Assembly (NCBI RefSeq): GCF_937872355.1
Contig: NZ_CALMSV010000135.1
Coordinates: 1-54,848, forward strand
DNA length: 54,848 nucleotides
Source: an uncultured Sphingorhabdus sp.
GTDB lineage: Bacteria > Pseudomonadota > Alphaproteobacteria > Sphingomonadales > Sphingomonadaceae
Direction: 5' to 3'
Shown in pieces: positions 27,445 to 36,339 of the stretch (position 1 is the first letter of the stretch; every line of letters starts with the position of its first letter). The notes beneath the pieces were generated by a model. It made no database searches and was not told where the DNA came from. It saw only the letters and a list, made by a program, of their open reading frames with translations. The translations under genes were made by a program, and so were the position numbers.

Positions 27445-28560
27445 ATGAAAATGAAGATTTGGGGTGCAATTTCGCTTTTACCGGTGCTGGCCCTGGCCAC
27501 GCCAGTCCAAGCACAGGTTGCCGGAGACAAGATTCCGGGCAGCTATATCTGCGTCTTCAACAAGGAAGTTTCGCGCGGTAACGCGCAAGCTGAGGCCAAT
27601 CGTTCAGTGCAGGCACATGGCGGCCAGATCAAGCATGTTTACAGCGTTGCTCTGCGCGGGTTCGCTGCCAATATGGCACCGCAGGCGGTTGAGAATATGA
27701 AGGCCAACAATCCCAAGATCGCATATTGCGAGCAGGATCAAGTGATGACGGCCGGCCAGGTTCGCGGGATGGCAGGCAAGCCGGGCGGCGGCACGCAACC
27801 TGCACAGGAAACCCCCTGGGGCATCGCACGTGTTGGCGGCGGTGCTGCTGGTAACTTTGCAACCGCATGGGTTATCGATTCTGGCATCGACCTGACCCAC
27901 CCTGACCTTAATGTCGATTTGACCCGTAGCCGTACCTTCCTGGGCGGCAACACGACGCCGCAGGACCAGAATGGTCACGGCACCCATGTCGCAGGAACAA
28001 TAGCCGCGCGGGATAATAATATCGGCGTCATTGGAGTAGCCCCCGGCGCGCCCGTCGTCGCAGTTCGCGTTCTCGACCGTCGCGGATCAGGCTCGAATTC
28101 CGGCGTGATCGCTGGCGTGGATTATGTCGCGCAGAACGGTCGTCCGGGTGACGTTGCCAATATGAGCCTTGGCGGCGGTGTCAGCACTGCGCTCGACGCC
28201 GCAGTAGTTGCCGCAGCCGCAGGCGGTGTGCGCTTTGCACTTGCCGCTGGCAACGAGAGTGACAATGCAAACAACCACTCGCCTGCGCGCGCCAACGGAA
28301 ACAATATCTTCACGGTTTCGGCATTCGCGGTAAATGATCGCTGGGCGACCTATTCCAACTTTGGAAACCCGCCGATTGATTATGCCGAGCCGGGCAGCTC
28401 GATCAAATCGACCTGGCTCAGCGGTGGGTATAACACCATCAGCGGCACGTCGATGGCGACCCCACACCTTGCTGGCCTGCTCCTTCAGGGTGCAGTACGC
28501 AACGGCGGAAACGTTATCGGCGATCCCGATGGAAATCCGGATGTAATCGGCGTTCGTTGA
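27445..28560 (+). CDS. Secreted subtilisin-family (S8) protease, proteinase-K-like
   Basis: 371 residues from ATG 27445 (GGGGAG 9 bp upstream). Signal peptide ISLLPVLALATPVQA; an I9-type inhibitor propeptide (GSYICVFNKEVSRGNAQAEA ... KIAYCEQDQVM, about 32-101); then the catalytic domain. The catalytic triad is Asp145 (WVIDSGID), His178 (NGHGTHVAG) and Ser336 (SGTSMATPHLAG), with the oxyanion Asn270 (LAAGNES). A Gly/Pro-rich linker joins propeptide and domain. It ends soon after the catalytic domain, without C-terminal sorting modules. It follows the orphan secretin by 189 bp. A secretin substrate is possible but not shown. Confidence 0.94.
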   Translation: MKMKIWGAISLLPVLALATPVQAQVAGDKIPGSYICVFNKEVSRGNAQAEANRSVQAHGGQIKHVYSVALRGFAANMAPQAVENMKANNPKIAYCEQDQVMTAGQVRGMAGKPGGGTQPAQETPWGIARVGGGAAGNFATAWVIDSGIDLTHPDLNVDLTRSRTFLGGNTTPQDQNGHGTHVAGTIAARDNNIGVIGVAPGAPVVAVRVLDRRGSGSNSGVIAGVDYVAQNGRPGDVANMSLGGGVSTALDAAVVAAAAGGVRFALAAGNESDNANNHSPARANGNNIFTVSAFAVNDRWATYSNFGNPPIDYAEPGSSIKSTWLSGGYNTISGTSMATPHLAGLLLQGAVRNGGNVIGDPDGNPDVIGVR

Positions 28561-28581
28561 TCCAGTTTCAGATCATGATTT

Positions 28582-28614
28582 GGGGCGGGCTGCCAATAGC
28601 GGCCCGCCCCTTGC
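28582..28614 (+). terminator. Hairpin terminator after the S8 protease gene
   Basis: Perfect 9-bp stem GGGGCGGGC / GCCCGCCCC with an 11-nt loop, starting 22 bp after the stop codon. The T tract is weak (TTGCTATTTG). Confidence 0.6.
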
Positions 28615-28736
28615 TATTTGCTGCAAATTTGCCAAGAGGGTCAATTCTGGTCGCCAGGTTTTAGAATAGGGCGAATTGATGATGCGGGCTTCAGACCCCA
28701 GCCAAAATCTGGCCCGAGCAGAAGATCCCATACGCA

Positions 28737-29669
28737 ATGACTCAACCACAACCATCCCCCGAGACGACACGACGCATCAAGCAGGCCCGGGCGCTTTTCG
28801 ATTCGGTTCCGGCAGAAGAGATGGTGGCCAGCGTCAGCCGCCTGTTCGATCTGTTGCCCGACGAAGCGCCAGACGAGTTTGCCTTCCCCGCGCTTCCCAG
28901 CTCCAGCCGGGCACGGATTTTTGGCGGGCAGGTTGTAGCACAATCGCTGATGGCTGCCGCCCGCACGGTTGAGCCCGACAAGCAGATCCACTCGCTGCAC
29001 GCCTATTTCCTGCGTGGCGGACAGGAAACGGCTCCGCTGCATTTCCGCGTACACCGCGATTTCGACGGTCGCAGCTTTTCCAACCGGCGCGTGGTGGTGC
29101 GTCAGGAAGGTAAGGTTATCTTCAACCTGACCGCTTCTTTCCAGACGCCCGATCCGGGCCTCGCGCATCAGGTGCCGATGCCTGATCTGCTGCCGCCCGA
29201 GGAATGTTGGGACTTTACCGATTTCATCGCGGTGAGCCCGAAAATGGATGATCGGTTGCTGCATCAAATGGCGCGACCGCGTCCTTTTGAGATGCGCAGT
29301 TTTCGCCCTGCCCCCAAGGAAAAGGCGACGCAGCATTACCAGTGGTTTCGCCTGCGCGGCTCGATTGGCGACGATCCATTGCTGAACCGCGCCTTCCTGT
29401 CTTTTGCCTCGGACATGGGCCTGCTGTCATCAGCAATGCTGCCCCACGGCCTCAACTGGACCACGCCCGGGCTATTCTCGACCAGCCTCGACCATGCGAT
29501 GTGGTTCCACAACGATGTGCGCGTCGACGACTGGTTCGTCTATGTGATGGACAGCGGCTGGACCGGCAACAGCCGGGGCATCAATCATGGATATATCTAT
29601 ACCCGCGATGGCACCCTAATCGCTTCAGTCGTGCAGGAAGGGCTGTTGCGCTACAAACCGCCTGCTTGA
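28737..29669 (+). CDS. tesB: Acyl-CoA thioesterase II
   Basis: 310-residue double-hotdog thioesterase hydrolysing acyl-CoAs of medium to long chain. TesB-family stretches: RIFGGQVVAQSLMAAARTV, SLHAYFLRGG, SFSNRRVVVRQEGKVIFNLTASFQ, SLDHAMWFHND, WFVYVMDSGWTGNSRGINHG and VVQEGLLR. The C-terminal half carries the conserved Asp and Gln of the active site. It stands alone rightward, with the cupin gene convergent 83 bp away. Confidence 0.94.
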   Translation: MTQPQPSPETTRRIKQARALFDSVPAEEMVASVSRLFDLLPDEAPDEFAFPALPSSSRARIFGGQVVAQSLMAAARTVEPDKQIHSLHAYFLRGGQETAPLHFRVHRDFDGRSFSNRRVVVRQEGKVIFNLTASFQTPDPGLAHQVPMPDLLPPEECWDFTDFIAVSPKMDDRLLHQMARPRPFEMRSFRPAPKEKATQHYQWFRLRGSIGDDPLLNRAFLSFASDMGLLSSAMLPHGLNWTTPGLFSTSLDHAMWFHNDVRVDDWFVYVMDSGWTGNSRGINHGYIYTRDGTLIASVVQEGLLRYKPPA

Positions 29670-29752
29670 CCGAAACGACAGAATTCAACTTAAATCCGTT
29701 GGGTCCTTGACGAAATCGTAATGATGCAGGGCGGTTTCAGAAGACAGCGCGG

Positions 29753-30250
29753 CTAGCCATGCTCTTGAACGTCGGCACCTCGGACAGCCAGTCTGGTTCG
29801 CTTGTCATAGTCACCCAGAACTGCCTTTGTTAGCCCAAAGTCTGTAACCGCCAGAATAACCAGCTCCTCTGTTTCCGACAGATTCCGCGACTGATGAAAC
29901 GCCCAACGGGGAACAAATGCCACTTCGCCCTGGCTAACCCGAAGACTTGCGTCGGCGATCCGCACCTCTCCTTCACCGCTAATCACATAGAATAGCGATT
30001 CATGGGCATGCTTGTGCAATTCATTATTGCATCCGGCGGCTATCCGCACGACGCGCACGTCAAAGGCCTGTGCGCCCGGAAAATCGAGCACGTCGACTGT
30101 AAAGTCGATGCCCAGTTTTGCATTGCGATTGCGGTAAAGTTCGCGATGGCTGCGCGTTGGATCCGCGCCAAAATCCGCAATCGCCCGTTCCTTTGCCAGT
30201 GGCTGGCGCGCCTCGATAGCGCCCAAAAGCGCAAGCAATTCTGCATTCAT
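29753..30250 (-). CDS. Cupin-domain protein, partner of the diiron oxidase-like gene
   Basis: 165 residues with one cupin barrel (about 50-140). Metal ligands are recognisable: two His and a nearby Glu in NNELHKHAHESLFYVISGEG, and a later His in PRWAFHQSRN. It could be a small metal-dependent dioxygenase, isomerase or sensor; the family does not tell. It lies 39 bp downstream of the haem-oxygenase-like gene on the same strand, so the two are almost certainly cotranscribed. The N-terminal about 45 residues (QPLAKERAIADFGADPTRSH) are helical and not part of the barrel. Confidence 0.85.
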   Translation of the reverse strand: MNAELLALLGAIEARQPLAKERAIADFGADPTRSHRELYRNRNAKLGIDFTVDVLDFPGAQAFDVRVVRIAAGCNNELHKHAHESLFYVISGEGEVRIADASLRVSQGEVAFVPRWAFHQSRNLSETEELVILAVTDFGLTKAVLGDYDKRTRLAVRGADVQEHG

Positions 30251-30289
30251 ATCGGAAATCCCATAATGTCGGTAAAGATGCGGCCAGAC

Positions 30290-31051
30290 TCAATAGGAGA
30301 GCGCTGCTTCGGTCCGCTCCGCACATGTCAGTGCGCGTTCGTATAACCAGTCCCAAAAGGAGGAGCGCAACGACAAGGCTTTGATCATGCCACGGCGCAA
30401 ATCGGATTTGCCCTGCGGCGTGGCCGCGAAAGCCAGCGAAATCTCTTCGAGTGCTTCCTGATGGTGATCATCGACCGCCGTATGCAGCGGAAAGAACACC
30501 GTGTCGCGCGGATGCAGATCGGTACGCGCCAACGCCTTCACAAAAGGCTGGTATATGGTGCTCACGATATTCTCGGTGCCAAGCCCCAAAGCCCCTAACG
30601 CTTCGGCGGCCGATCCGTGTGTGAGCGTCGCCAGAAAGGATTCACGCCAGCAAACCAGCTCGATCGCTTCGGCTTCCGCCGCATAGGGTGCGGTCAAACC
30701 GTTGGCCTGTCGGAACCTGAGGAATAATTGCGGATGTGGGACACCCTCAATCCAAGACCGGTCGACGCCAACCGCCGCGAGTTCGGCATATTCCTCTTCT
30801 TCATAGTGCCCGGACTCCTCGGTCAGGTTCTGAAGCAGAATGTTACGATGAACAGGATTTTCCAGTTTTGAGATGACTGTGGTCAGGTAACGCGGAAAAT
30901 GCAGCGAATAGCCATAATAATGATCGGCAAAATCACGCAACGCCCAGCCTGTATCCGGCAAATCGCCCGTATCGAGTGCCCGCAGATAGGGGTGCTGAAC
31001 AGCACGGTGGTTCAAAGATTCTTCGATGAGGTCATTTATTGAAACAGACAT
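30290..31051 (-). CDS. Haem-oxygenase-like diiron protein (HDO / TenA-PqqC-like fold)
   Basis: 253 residues. The start ATG 31051 is fixed by a perfect AGGAGG 5 bp upstream; the open frame further upstream is antisense to rplK and not coding. All-helical, related to the 'iron-containing redox enzyme' group (UndA, CADD, SznF-type). Candidate metal ligands: E79-x2-H82 in NLTEESGHYEEEEY, Glu in AEAIELVCWRESF, and the late helix HTAVDDHHQEAL. Members use a diiron centre and O2 for unusual oxidations (fatty-acid decarboxylation, N-oxygenation, cofactor synthesis). The product here is unknown. It shares an operon with a cupin gene. Confidence 0.86.
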   Translation of the reverse strand: MSVSINDLIEESLNHRAVQHPYLRALDTGDLPDTGWALRDFADHYYGYSLHFPRYLTTVISKLENPVHRNILLQNLTEESGHYEEEEYAELAAVGVDRSWIEGVPHPQLFLRFRQANGLTAPYAAEAEAIELVCWRESFLATLTHGSAAEALGALGLGTENIVSTIYQPFVKALARTDLHPRDTVFFPLHTAVDDHHQEALEEISLAFAATPQGKSDLRRGMIKALSLRSSFWDWLYERALTCAERTEAALSY

Positions 31052-31220
31052 TTTACCTCCTAAAACAAATAACGTTTGCCGTCCGGGGCAGGCCTCTATC
31101 CCAAAGCCGGGCGTCTCTGGAGCCGTGCAGCGGTACCGGTGCATATTAAGTTCACCGTCAAAGCCCGGCGTGGTCCGTGCTGTTTTGCGGCGATATCCGG
31201 CCGTCTGCACCCCAGAACGC

Positions 31221-31249
31221 TTGATTTTGTTGCGTCGTTCACCTAATGG
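31221..31249 (+). promoter_or_regulatory. Putative rplK-rplA promoter and leader
   Basis: TTGATT, 17-bp spacer, TAATGG, giving a leader of about 125 nt before rplK. The leader has a small hairpin (CTTGC/GCAAG, 31260-31275). CCTCC at 31330-31334 could pair with the GGAGG ribosome-binding site at 31371-31375. The 330-bp gap from 31052 otherwise holds only the upstream region of the leftward diiron-protein gene. Confidence 0.55.
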
Positions 31250-31381
31250 CCCGCCTTCGCTTGCCTCCAAGCAAGTGATTCCCGCGCGGGAGGATGGCTT
31301 CGGCTGTCTGTTTGACCGCTTAATTTGATCCTCCATCGCCTTCACAGGCTTTGGCGGAGAAAGAATGAAAGGAGGCCTCTC

Positions 31382-31813
31382 ATGGCCAAGAAGATTGACG
31401 GCTATATCAGCCTGCAGGTGCCCGCGGGCGCTGCAACCCCCTCCCCGCCGATCGGCCCTGCGCTCGGTCAGCGTGGTGTGAACATCATGGAATTCTGCAA
31501 GGCGTTCAACGCCGCGACCGGTGACCTTGAAAAGGGTACGCCGATTCCGACCAAGATCACCGTATTTTCGGACAAGAGCTTCACGTTCGCGACCAAATCG
31601 CCGCCGGCAACCTTCCTCATAAAGAAGGTCCTCGGCCTGAAATCCGGTTCGAAGGAACCCGGCAAGGTGACCGCGGGCAAGATCACGCGCAAGCAGCTCG
31701 AAGAAGTTGCTACCTTGAAGATGAAGGATCTGAACGCGAACGATATGGACGCTGCGGTCAAGATCATTGCAGGCTCGGCTACGGCCATGGGCCTCGAAGT
31801 GGTGGAGGGCTAA
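31382..31813 (+). CDS. rplK: 50S ribosomal protein L11
   Basis: 143 residues, normal length. [20 protein letters not shown], then [22 protein letters not shown] and the C-terminal rRNA-binding domain ([20 protein letters not shown]). L11 forms the GTPase-associated centre and is needed for the stringent response. ATG 31382 has AAAGGAGG 6 bp upstream. rplA follows 4 bp after the stop. Confidence 0.99.
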   Translation: MAKKIDGYISLQVPAGAATPSPPIGPALGQRGVNIMEFCKAFNAATGDLEKGTPIPTKITVFSDKSFTFATKSPPATFLIKKVLGLKSGSKEPGKVTAGKITRKQLEEVATLKMKDLNANDMDAAVKIIAGSATAMGLEVVEG

Positions 31814-31817
31814 GATC

Positions 31818-32513
31818 ATGGCAAAGCTGACCAAGAAGGCAAAGACCCTCGCCGCGCTTGACGCAGAAAAGCTCTATGGCGTTGATGAAGCGCTGAAGAC
31901 CATCAAGGAACTGGCCACCGCCAAGTTTGACGAAACCATCGAAGTCGCGCTGAACCTCGGCGTTGACCCGCGCCACGCTGACCAGATGGTCCGTGGCATG
32001 GTCTCGCTTCCGGCCGGTACGGGCAAGGACATGAAGGTTGCCGTGTTCGCTCGCGGTGACAAGGCCGAAGCCGCGACCGCCGCTGGTGCTGACAAGGTCG
32101 GTGCCGAAGACCTGATGGAAGACATGCTGGCCGGTAACCTCGATTACGACCGCGTGATCGCAACGCCCGACATGATGGGTATTGTTGGTCGCCTGGGTAA
32201 GACGCTCGGTCCCAAGGGCCTGATGCCGAACCCGAAGCTGGGCACTGTGACCATGGACGTTGCCGCTGCTGTAACAGCCGCAAAGGCCGGTCAGGTTGAG
32301 TTCCGCGTTGAAAAGCAGGGCATCATCCACAGCGGCATCGGCAAGAAGAGCTTCTCCGACGCTGACCTGCGCTCGAATTTCGACGCACTGGTTGACGCTG
32401 TGATCAAGGCGAAGCCGTCGGGATCGAAGGGCAAATATGTCCGCAAGATCGCGATCAGCTCGACAATGGGCCCCGGCCTGAAGGTCGACGTAGCGGACGT
32501 CGCTGGCGCCTAA
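31818..32513 (+). CDS. rplA: 50S ribosomal protein L1
   Basis: 231 residues. [20 protein letters not shown], then the L1 signature region ([20 protein letters not shown]). L1 binds 23S rRNA at the L1 stalk. In many bacteria it represses its own operon by binding the rplK leader. ATG 31818 has GGAGG 9 bp upstream inside the end of rplK. A terminator follows. Confidence 0.99.
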   Translation: MAKLTKKAKTLAALDAEKLYGVDEALKTIKELATAKFDETIEVALNLGVDPRHADQMVRGMVSLPAGTGKDMKVAVFARGDKAEAATAAGADKVGAEDLMEDMLAGNLDYDRVIATPDMMGIVGRLGKTLGPKGLMPNPKLGTVTMDVAAAVTAAKAGQVEFRVEKQGIIHSGIGKKSFSDADLRSNFDALVDAVIKAKPSGSKGKYVRKIAISSTMGPGLKVDVADVAGA

Positions 32514-32536
32514 GCCAAGCCAAAGGCAAATTATGG

Positions 32537-32565
32537 AAGGGCCGGGGGCAACCCTGGCCCTTTTG
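32537..32565 (+). terminator. Rho-independent terminator of rplK-rplA
   Basis: Stem AAGGGCCGGGG / CCCTGGCCCTT (one G-T pair) with a short GCAA loop, ending in TTTT, 24 bp past the rplA stop. Confidence 0.85.
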
Positions 32566-32602
32566 CTTTGCCAGGCAGAGCTTTGTCCCATAGCTTTGCA
32601 CC

Positions 32603-33859
32603 ATGCGGTATCTGCCTGCCCTACTATTTGCATCCTTGGTTGCATCTCCACCGACTACCAACGCCGAGCCGGCCAAGCCGGCAAATGTGGCGTATGTTGC
32701 CATCAAGCACATCACACCCGGCATCGAAGTGCTGCTGGCCGAGCGGATGGCGCTGCTGCAGGGCAAGCGTATCGCGCTGCTGACCAACCAAACCGGCGTC
32801 GATCGCCGAGGCGTGAGCAGCATCGACCTGTTGCGGGCACAGGAGAGTGTGGAGCTTGCCGCGCTGTTCAGTCCCGAACATGGGGTGCGTGGTACGGCGC
32901 AGGCGGGGGAAAGGGTTGCCTCTGGCGTTGATACGCAAACCGGATTGCCGATCCACAGCCTTTATGGCGAGACAAAGGTGCCCACCCCTGAAATGCTGGC
33001 AGGGATAGATGTGGTGCTGGTCGATTTGCAGGATGTTGGCTCGCGGTTTTACACTTACTCGACGACGCTCCTCTTCATGTTGCGCGCGGCGGAAAAATCG
33101 GGCGTCGAGGTCATCATTCTGGACCGCCCCAATCCGCAAGACGGAGTCAAGGTCGAGGGGCCGGTGCTGGAGCCTCCATTTAGATCCTTTGTCGGCAGCT
33201 TTGCCATGCCAGTGCGTCACGGCATGACATTGGGCGAACTTGCGCGGATGTTTGTTGGTGAAGAAAGGTTGCGCACAAAACTCCGCGTCATCCCAGTGCG
33301 GGGTTGGCGGCGCGACATGCTCCCCTATTTCGCCTGGGATTTGCCCTGGGTGCCACCGTCGCCTAATATGCCGACGCCAAAGACAGCAGCGGTCTATTCG
33401 GGCACCGCGCTATTAGAGGGCACCAATATTTCCGAAGGGCGCGGCAGCGAGAAGCCATTTGAATATATTGGCGCGCCCTTCATTGACGGAGCAGAGCTCG
33501 CCGAGCGGATGAACGCAGCCGGGCTGCCCGGCGTTGCATTCAAACAAATATCCTTCGCACCGACTTTTTCCAAATTTGCGGGGCAGGTTTGCAATGGAGT
33601 TTGGGTGATCCCTACTGACCGCAGGACTTTCATGTCTGTACGGACAGGAATCGCCTTGGTGAAGGCCGTGCACGATCTGTATCCGGAGCATTTCCGGTTC
33701 CGCGAAGGTACCCCGTCATTTTTCGACCAGCTTGCCGGGACCGACACGGTGCGTAAAGGCATAATCGCGGGCGAGACAGTCGAAACAATCGAGGCGGGTT
33801 GGCAAGCGGAGCTCATCGAGTTCAACACAATCCGCGCACGTTACCTCATCTATCGCTGA
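32603..33859 (+). CDS. DUF1343 / NamZ-type exo-beta-N-acetylmuramidase
   Basis: 418 residues with a short signal (MRYLPALLFASLVASPPTTN). DUF1343 contains NamZ, which releases terminal MurNAc from peptidoglycan fragments. Diagnostic stretches: GKRIALLTNQTGVDR, LAALFSPEHGVRGTAQAGE, GIDVVLVDLQDVGSRFYTY, ILDRPNPQDG, RHGMTLGELARMF and LLEGTNISEGRGSEKPFEYIGAP. The fragment role is known for a few family members only. Its last 14 bp overlap the 3' end of the convergent symporter gene. Confidence 0.88.
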   Translation: MRYLPALLFASLVASPPTTNAEPAKPANVAYVAIKHITPGIEVLLAERMALLQGKRIALLTNQTGVDRRGVSSIDLLRAQESVELAALFSPEHGVRGTAQAGERVASGVDTQTGLPIHSLYGETKVPTPEMLAGIDVVLVDLQDVGSRFYTYSTTLLFMLRAAEKSGVEVIILDRPNPQDGVKVEGPVLEPPFRSFVGSFAMPVRHGMTLGELARMFVGEERLRTKLRVIPVRGWRRDMLPYFAWDLPWVPPSPNMPTPKTAAVYSGTALLEGTNISEGRGSEKPFEYIGAPFIDGAELAERMNAAGLPGVAFKQISFAPTFSKFAGQVCNGVWVIPTDRRTFMSVRTGIALVKAVHDLYPEHFRFREGTPSFFDQLAGTDTVRKGIIAGETVETIEAGWQAELIEFNTIRARYLIYR

Positions 33860-35387
33860 ACAGGGGTTTCCCGGCAAGGCACACCAGAAACGCCAGCCCC
33901 GCCCCTATGCACAGCTGCCAGGGGAAGGCGAGGCCCTTCATCGCGGGGGGCAGACCAAAGCTATCGACGATATAATGCTGTTGCAGCAGGATCGCGGCAA
34001 AGCCCACCGCCAGCGCCGCGATCACCGATGCGGTTGATCCGCGCTTGGTGAACAGCACCGTCGCATAGACGCCCAATAGCCCCGAATAGGCAAAGGCCAT
34101 CACGCCGAGCACGAATTCGAGCAAGGGCATGTCGGTATAACGCTGCCAGTAGAAGCATAGGATCGACATTGCGAACAAGGCGAGTGCGAGCAGCAGCATC
34201 GCCCCGCGCCCGGCGTTGACATAATGATGCTCCCCCACCTGTGCGCCATGGCGTTCCTTCCACGGCCGGTAGAAATCGCTCACCAGCACCGCGGACATAG
34301 AGATCAGCCCCGAATTGATCGCCGCCGCCGCAATCACGCCGACGGTGATCAGCCCGCGCACCCCTGGCGGAATTTCGGAGAGGATGAACGACATGAAGAT
34401 GGTGATCTTTTCCCCCGAAAAGCCCTGCATCGCGCTGGCACTCGCACCCATCAGCTCGGGCCGTTCGTAGAAGATGTGGAGCAACGAACCGATGGCCATG
34501 AACAACGCCACCACCGGGATCGTCATCCACATCGACAGATAGAGCGCACGGTTGCCCGCCTTGGCATCTTCGCACGCCAGAAAGCGCTGGCTGGTATCCT
34601 GATCGAGCCCGGCATTGCCGATATTGAGCAGCACCAGCCCGGTCAGGATCGCCCAGACGGTAAACGGCTTTGACCAATCGAGCGACCAGTCGAACAGCCG
34701 CAATTTGTCGACACCCCCGGGCGCTTGGCGCAGCCCCTCCCAAATCTCCGCCGCTGGTGCAGGGATGCGGTTCCAGAGCAGCCCAAAGACGATCAGCGCG
34801 CCGCCGACATAAAGCACCACCTGCACCAGATCGCTCCAGATCACCGCATTCAGCCCGCCGAACAAAGTGAAGACAATACCGAATACCACCAGCACCGCAG
34901 AGGCGATCAAGATATGCTGCGGCTCGACATCCAGAAAGATGATCATCGAAACCGCAATCGCCGCTAGATAGAGCCGCGCCCCGCTCGCCAATATTCGCCC
35001 GACCAGATACATCCCCGCCGCCGCGCGCCGCGCGGTCCGGTCGAACCGCACCTCGAGCAGCTCGTACACCGTGGTCACGCCCAGCGCATAATAACGCGGG
35101 ATCAGCAGCCGGGCGACGAAGACCGCCGCGATGATCGCCGCGAAATTGCTGGTGAGGTAACTCCAGTCGCCGCGATAACTGTTGTCGGGCGCGCCGAGAA
35201 AGGTCGCGGCAGACTGCATCGTCGACAGCGCGGAAATTGCGACCAACCAGGCGGGCGCATGGTGGCCCGCAAGGAAATAATCCTCCGCCTTCGCCGGATT
35301 GCGCGTCGACCACCAGGCCGCGAGCGCGAGCAACGCAACATAGCCCCCGAGCACCGCCCAGTCATATCCGGTATAAGCCAGCGGCAT
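33846..35387 (-). CDS. Sodium:solute symporter (SSS family)
   Basis: 513 residues with about 13-14 membrane segments. SSS marks: YFLAGHHAPAWLVAISALSTMQSAATFLGAPDNSY (split TM1-TM2 area), GVTTVYELLEVRF, FGGLNAVIWSDLVQVVLYVGGAL and NIGNAGLDQDTSQRFLACEDAK. The start ATG 35387 has a GGAAGGGG upstream. The substrate is unassigned. Since it lies tail to tail with the muramidase gene, a cell-wall sugar is conceivable, but the opposite orientation argues against a shared operon. Confidence 0.92.
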   Translation of the reverse strand: MPLAYTGYDWAVLGGYVALLALAAWWSTRNPAKAEDYFLAGHHAPAWLVAISALSTMQSAATFLGAPDNSYRGDWSYLTSNFAAIIAAVFVARLLIPRYYALGVTTVYELLEVRFDRTARRAAAGMYLVGRILASGARLYLAAIAVSMIIFLDVEPQHILIASAVLVVFGIVFTLFGGLNAVIWSDLVQVVLYVGGALIVFGLLWNRIPAPAAEIWEGLRQAPGGVDKLRLFDWSLDWSKPFTVWAILTGLVLLNIGNAGLDQDTSQRFLACEDAKAGNRALYLSMWMTIPVVALFMAIGSLLHIFYERPELMGASASAMQGFSGEKITIFMSFILSEIPPGVRGLITVGVIAAAAINSGLISMSAVLVSDFYRPWKERHGAQVGEHHYVNAGRGAMLLLALALFAMSILCFYWQRYTDMPLLEFVLGVMAFAYSGLLGVYATVLFTKRGSTASVIAALAVGFAAILLQQHYIVDSFGLPPAMKGLAFPWQLCIGAGLAFLVCLAGKPLFSDR

Positions 35388-35463
35388 CCCGTCCCCTTCC
35401 CCTTGGGGAGGAGTGAAAGCCTATTGGGAATGCGAATGCAAGCCGCGCTTTAAAGTAATGCTT

Positions 35464-35549
35464 CGTCACCCCCGCGAAGGCGGGGGTCCATCACCGGTGT
35501 TAGAAATTTTATCAGCAGGTGATGGATTCCCGCCTTCGCGGGAATGACG
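35464..35549. repeat. Inverted pair of REP-like palindromes
   Basis: Two 32-nt arms, 35464-35495 and 35518-35549, in opposite orientation around a 22-bp AT-rich centre. Each arm is itself a hairpin with stem (C/T)(C/T)CCCGC / GCGGG(G/A)(G/A) and loop GAAG. The arms differ at just four positions, and those changes keep both hairpins paired. Such elements are typical extragenic palindromes of proteobacteria; they lie between two leftward genes and may stabilise or end mRNA. Confidence 0.85.
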
Positions 35550-35562
35550 AATTGAATCGATG

Positions 35563-36339
35563 CTAACTCAACGCCTTATACAGGCTGAACAGGCTGGTCG
35601 CGGTCAGCACCACGCCCACCATCAACAACAAGGTCTTGGGCGGAACGCGCTTGGCGATGTACCCCCCTAACGGCGCGGCAAGCAGCCCGCCGACGAGCAA
35701 GCCACCAGTGACTTGCGTGAAGGCCTCAATCCCGATCGTGAAAAGGAACATCGCCGAAACGGTGAAGGTCAAAAAGAATTCCGCCGTATTCACCGTGCCC
35801 ACGGTCTTGCGCGGATCGGTGCCCTGGATGAGGAGGTTTGATGTCACCACCGGCCCCCAGCCGCCCCCGCCCGAGGCATCAAGGAAACCGCCGATCAGCC
35901 CCAGCGGCACCGTGACTTTCGCATCCTTGGCCTTGGGCATTTGCGGGTATGTGAGCGCTTTATAGAGCAGGTAGAAACCGAGACAGGTGAGGTAGAGCAT
36001 CACCAGCGGCCGCGCGACCTCTGCATGGATATTCGACAGCACATAGGCGCCAAGCGCGCCGCCAATCACCCCCGGCACCGCAATTCGCGCGAACAGTTTC
36101 CAATCGACATTTTTGTGGAGCACATGGCTGATCCCCGAGGCGCCGGTGGTAAACATCTCGACGAGATGCACCCCGGCGGAGGCCCGCGCGGGCGCCACCC
36201 CCATCACGCTGACCAGCAAGGTCGAACAGATCACGCCAAAGGCCATCCCCAGCGCGCCATCGACCAGCTGCGCGGCAAAGCCGATGGCGATAAAGGGCAG
36301 CAGCGCGTTCCAATCGATGGACCAGAGAAAGTCGAACAT
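35563..36339 (-). CDS. Sulfite exporter TauE/SafE family membrane protein
   Basis: 258 residues with about eight hydrophobic segments. Family marks are GFAAQLVDGALGMAFGVICST, ASAGVHLVEMFTTGASGISH, GGFLDASGGGGWGPVV and NTAEFFLTFTVS. These proteins move sulfur-containing or other organic anions. It lies downstream of an Rrf2-family regulator on the same strand (148 bp apart), which may regulate it in response to sulfur or redox state. A 6-bp dyad CCATTG / CAATGG (36401-36419) in the gap is an alternative operator. Confidence 0.9.
   Translation of the reverse strand: MFDFLWSIDWNALLPFIAIGFAAQLVDGALGMAFGVICSTLLVSVMGVAPARASAGVHLVEMFTTGASGISHVLHKNVDWKLFARIAVPGVIGGALGAYVLSNIHAEVARPLVMLYLTCLGFYLLYKALTYPQMPKAKDAKVTVPLGLIGGFLDASGGGGWGPVVTSNLLIQGTDPRKTVGTVNTAEFFLTFTVSAMFLFTIGIEAFTQVTGGLLVGGLLAAPLGGYIAKRVPPKTLLLMVGVVLTATSLFSLYKALS

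Noticed and set aside
31052..31834. Upstream extension of the diiron-protein frame through the rplK region
   Set aside because: The strong AGGAGG before ATG 31051 and the antisense overlap with rplK show that the real gene starts at 31051.
33961..35313. 450-residue frame on the same strand as the symporter but in another register
   Set aside because: Arg/Gly-rich frame-shifted reading of membrane-protein DNA; the SSS frame has all family motifs.
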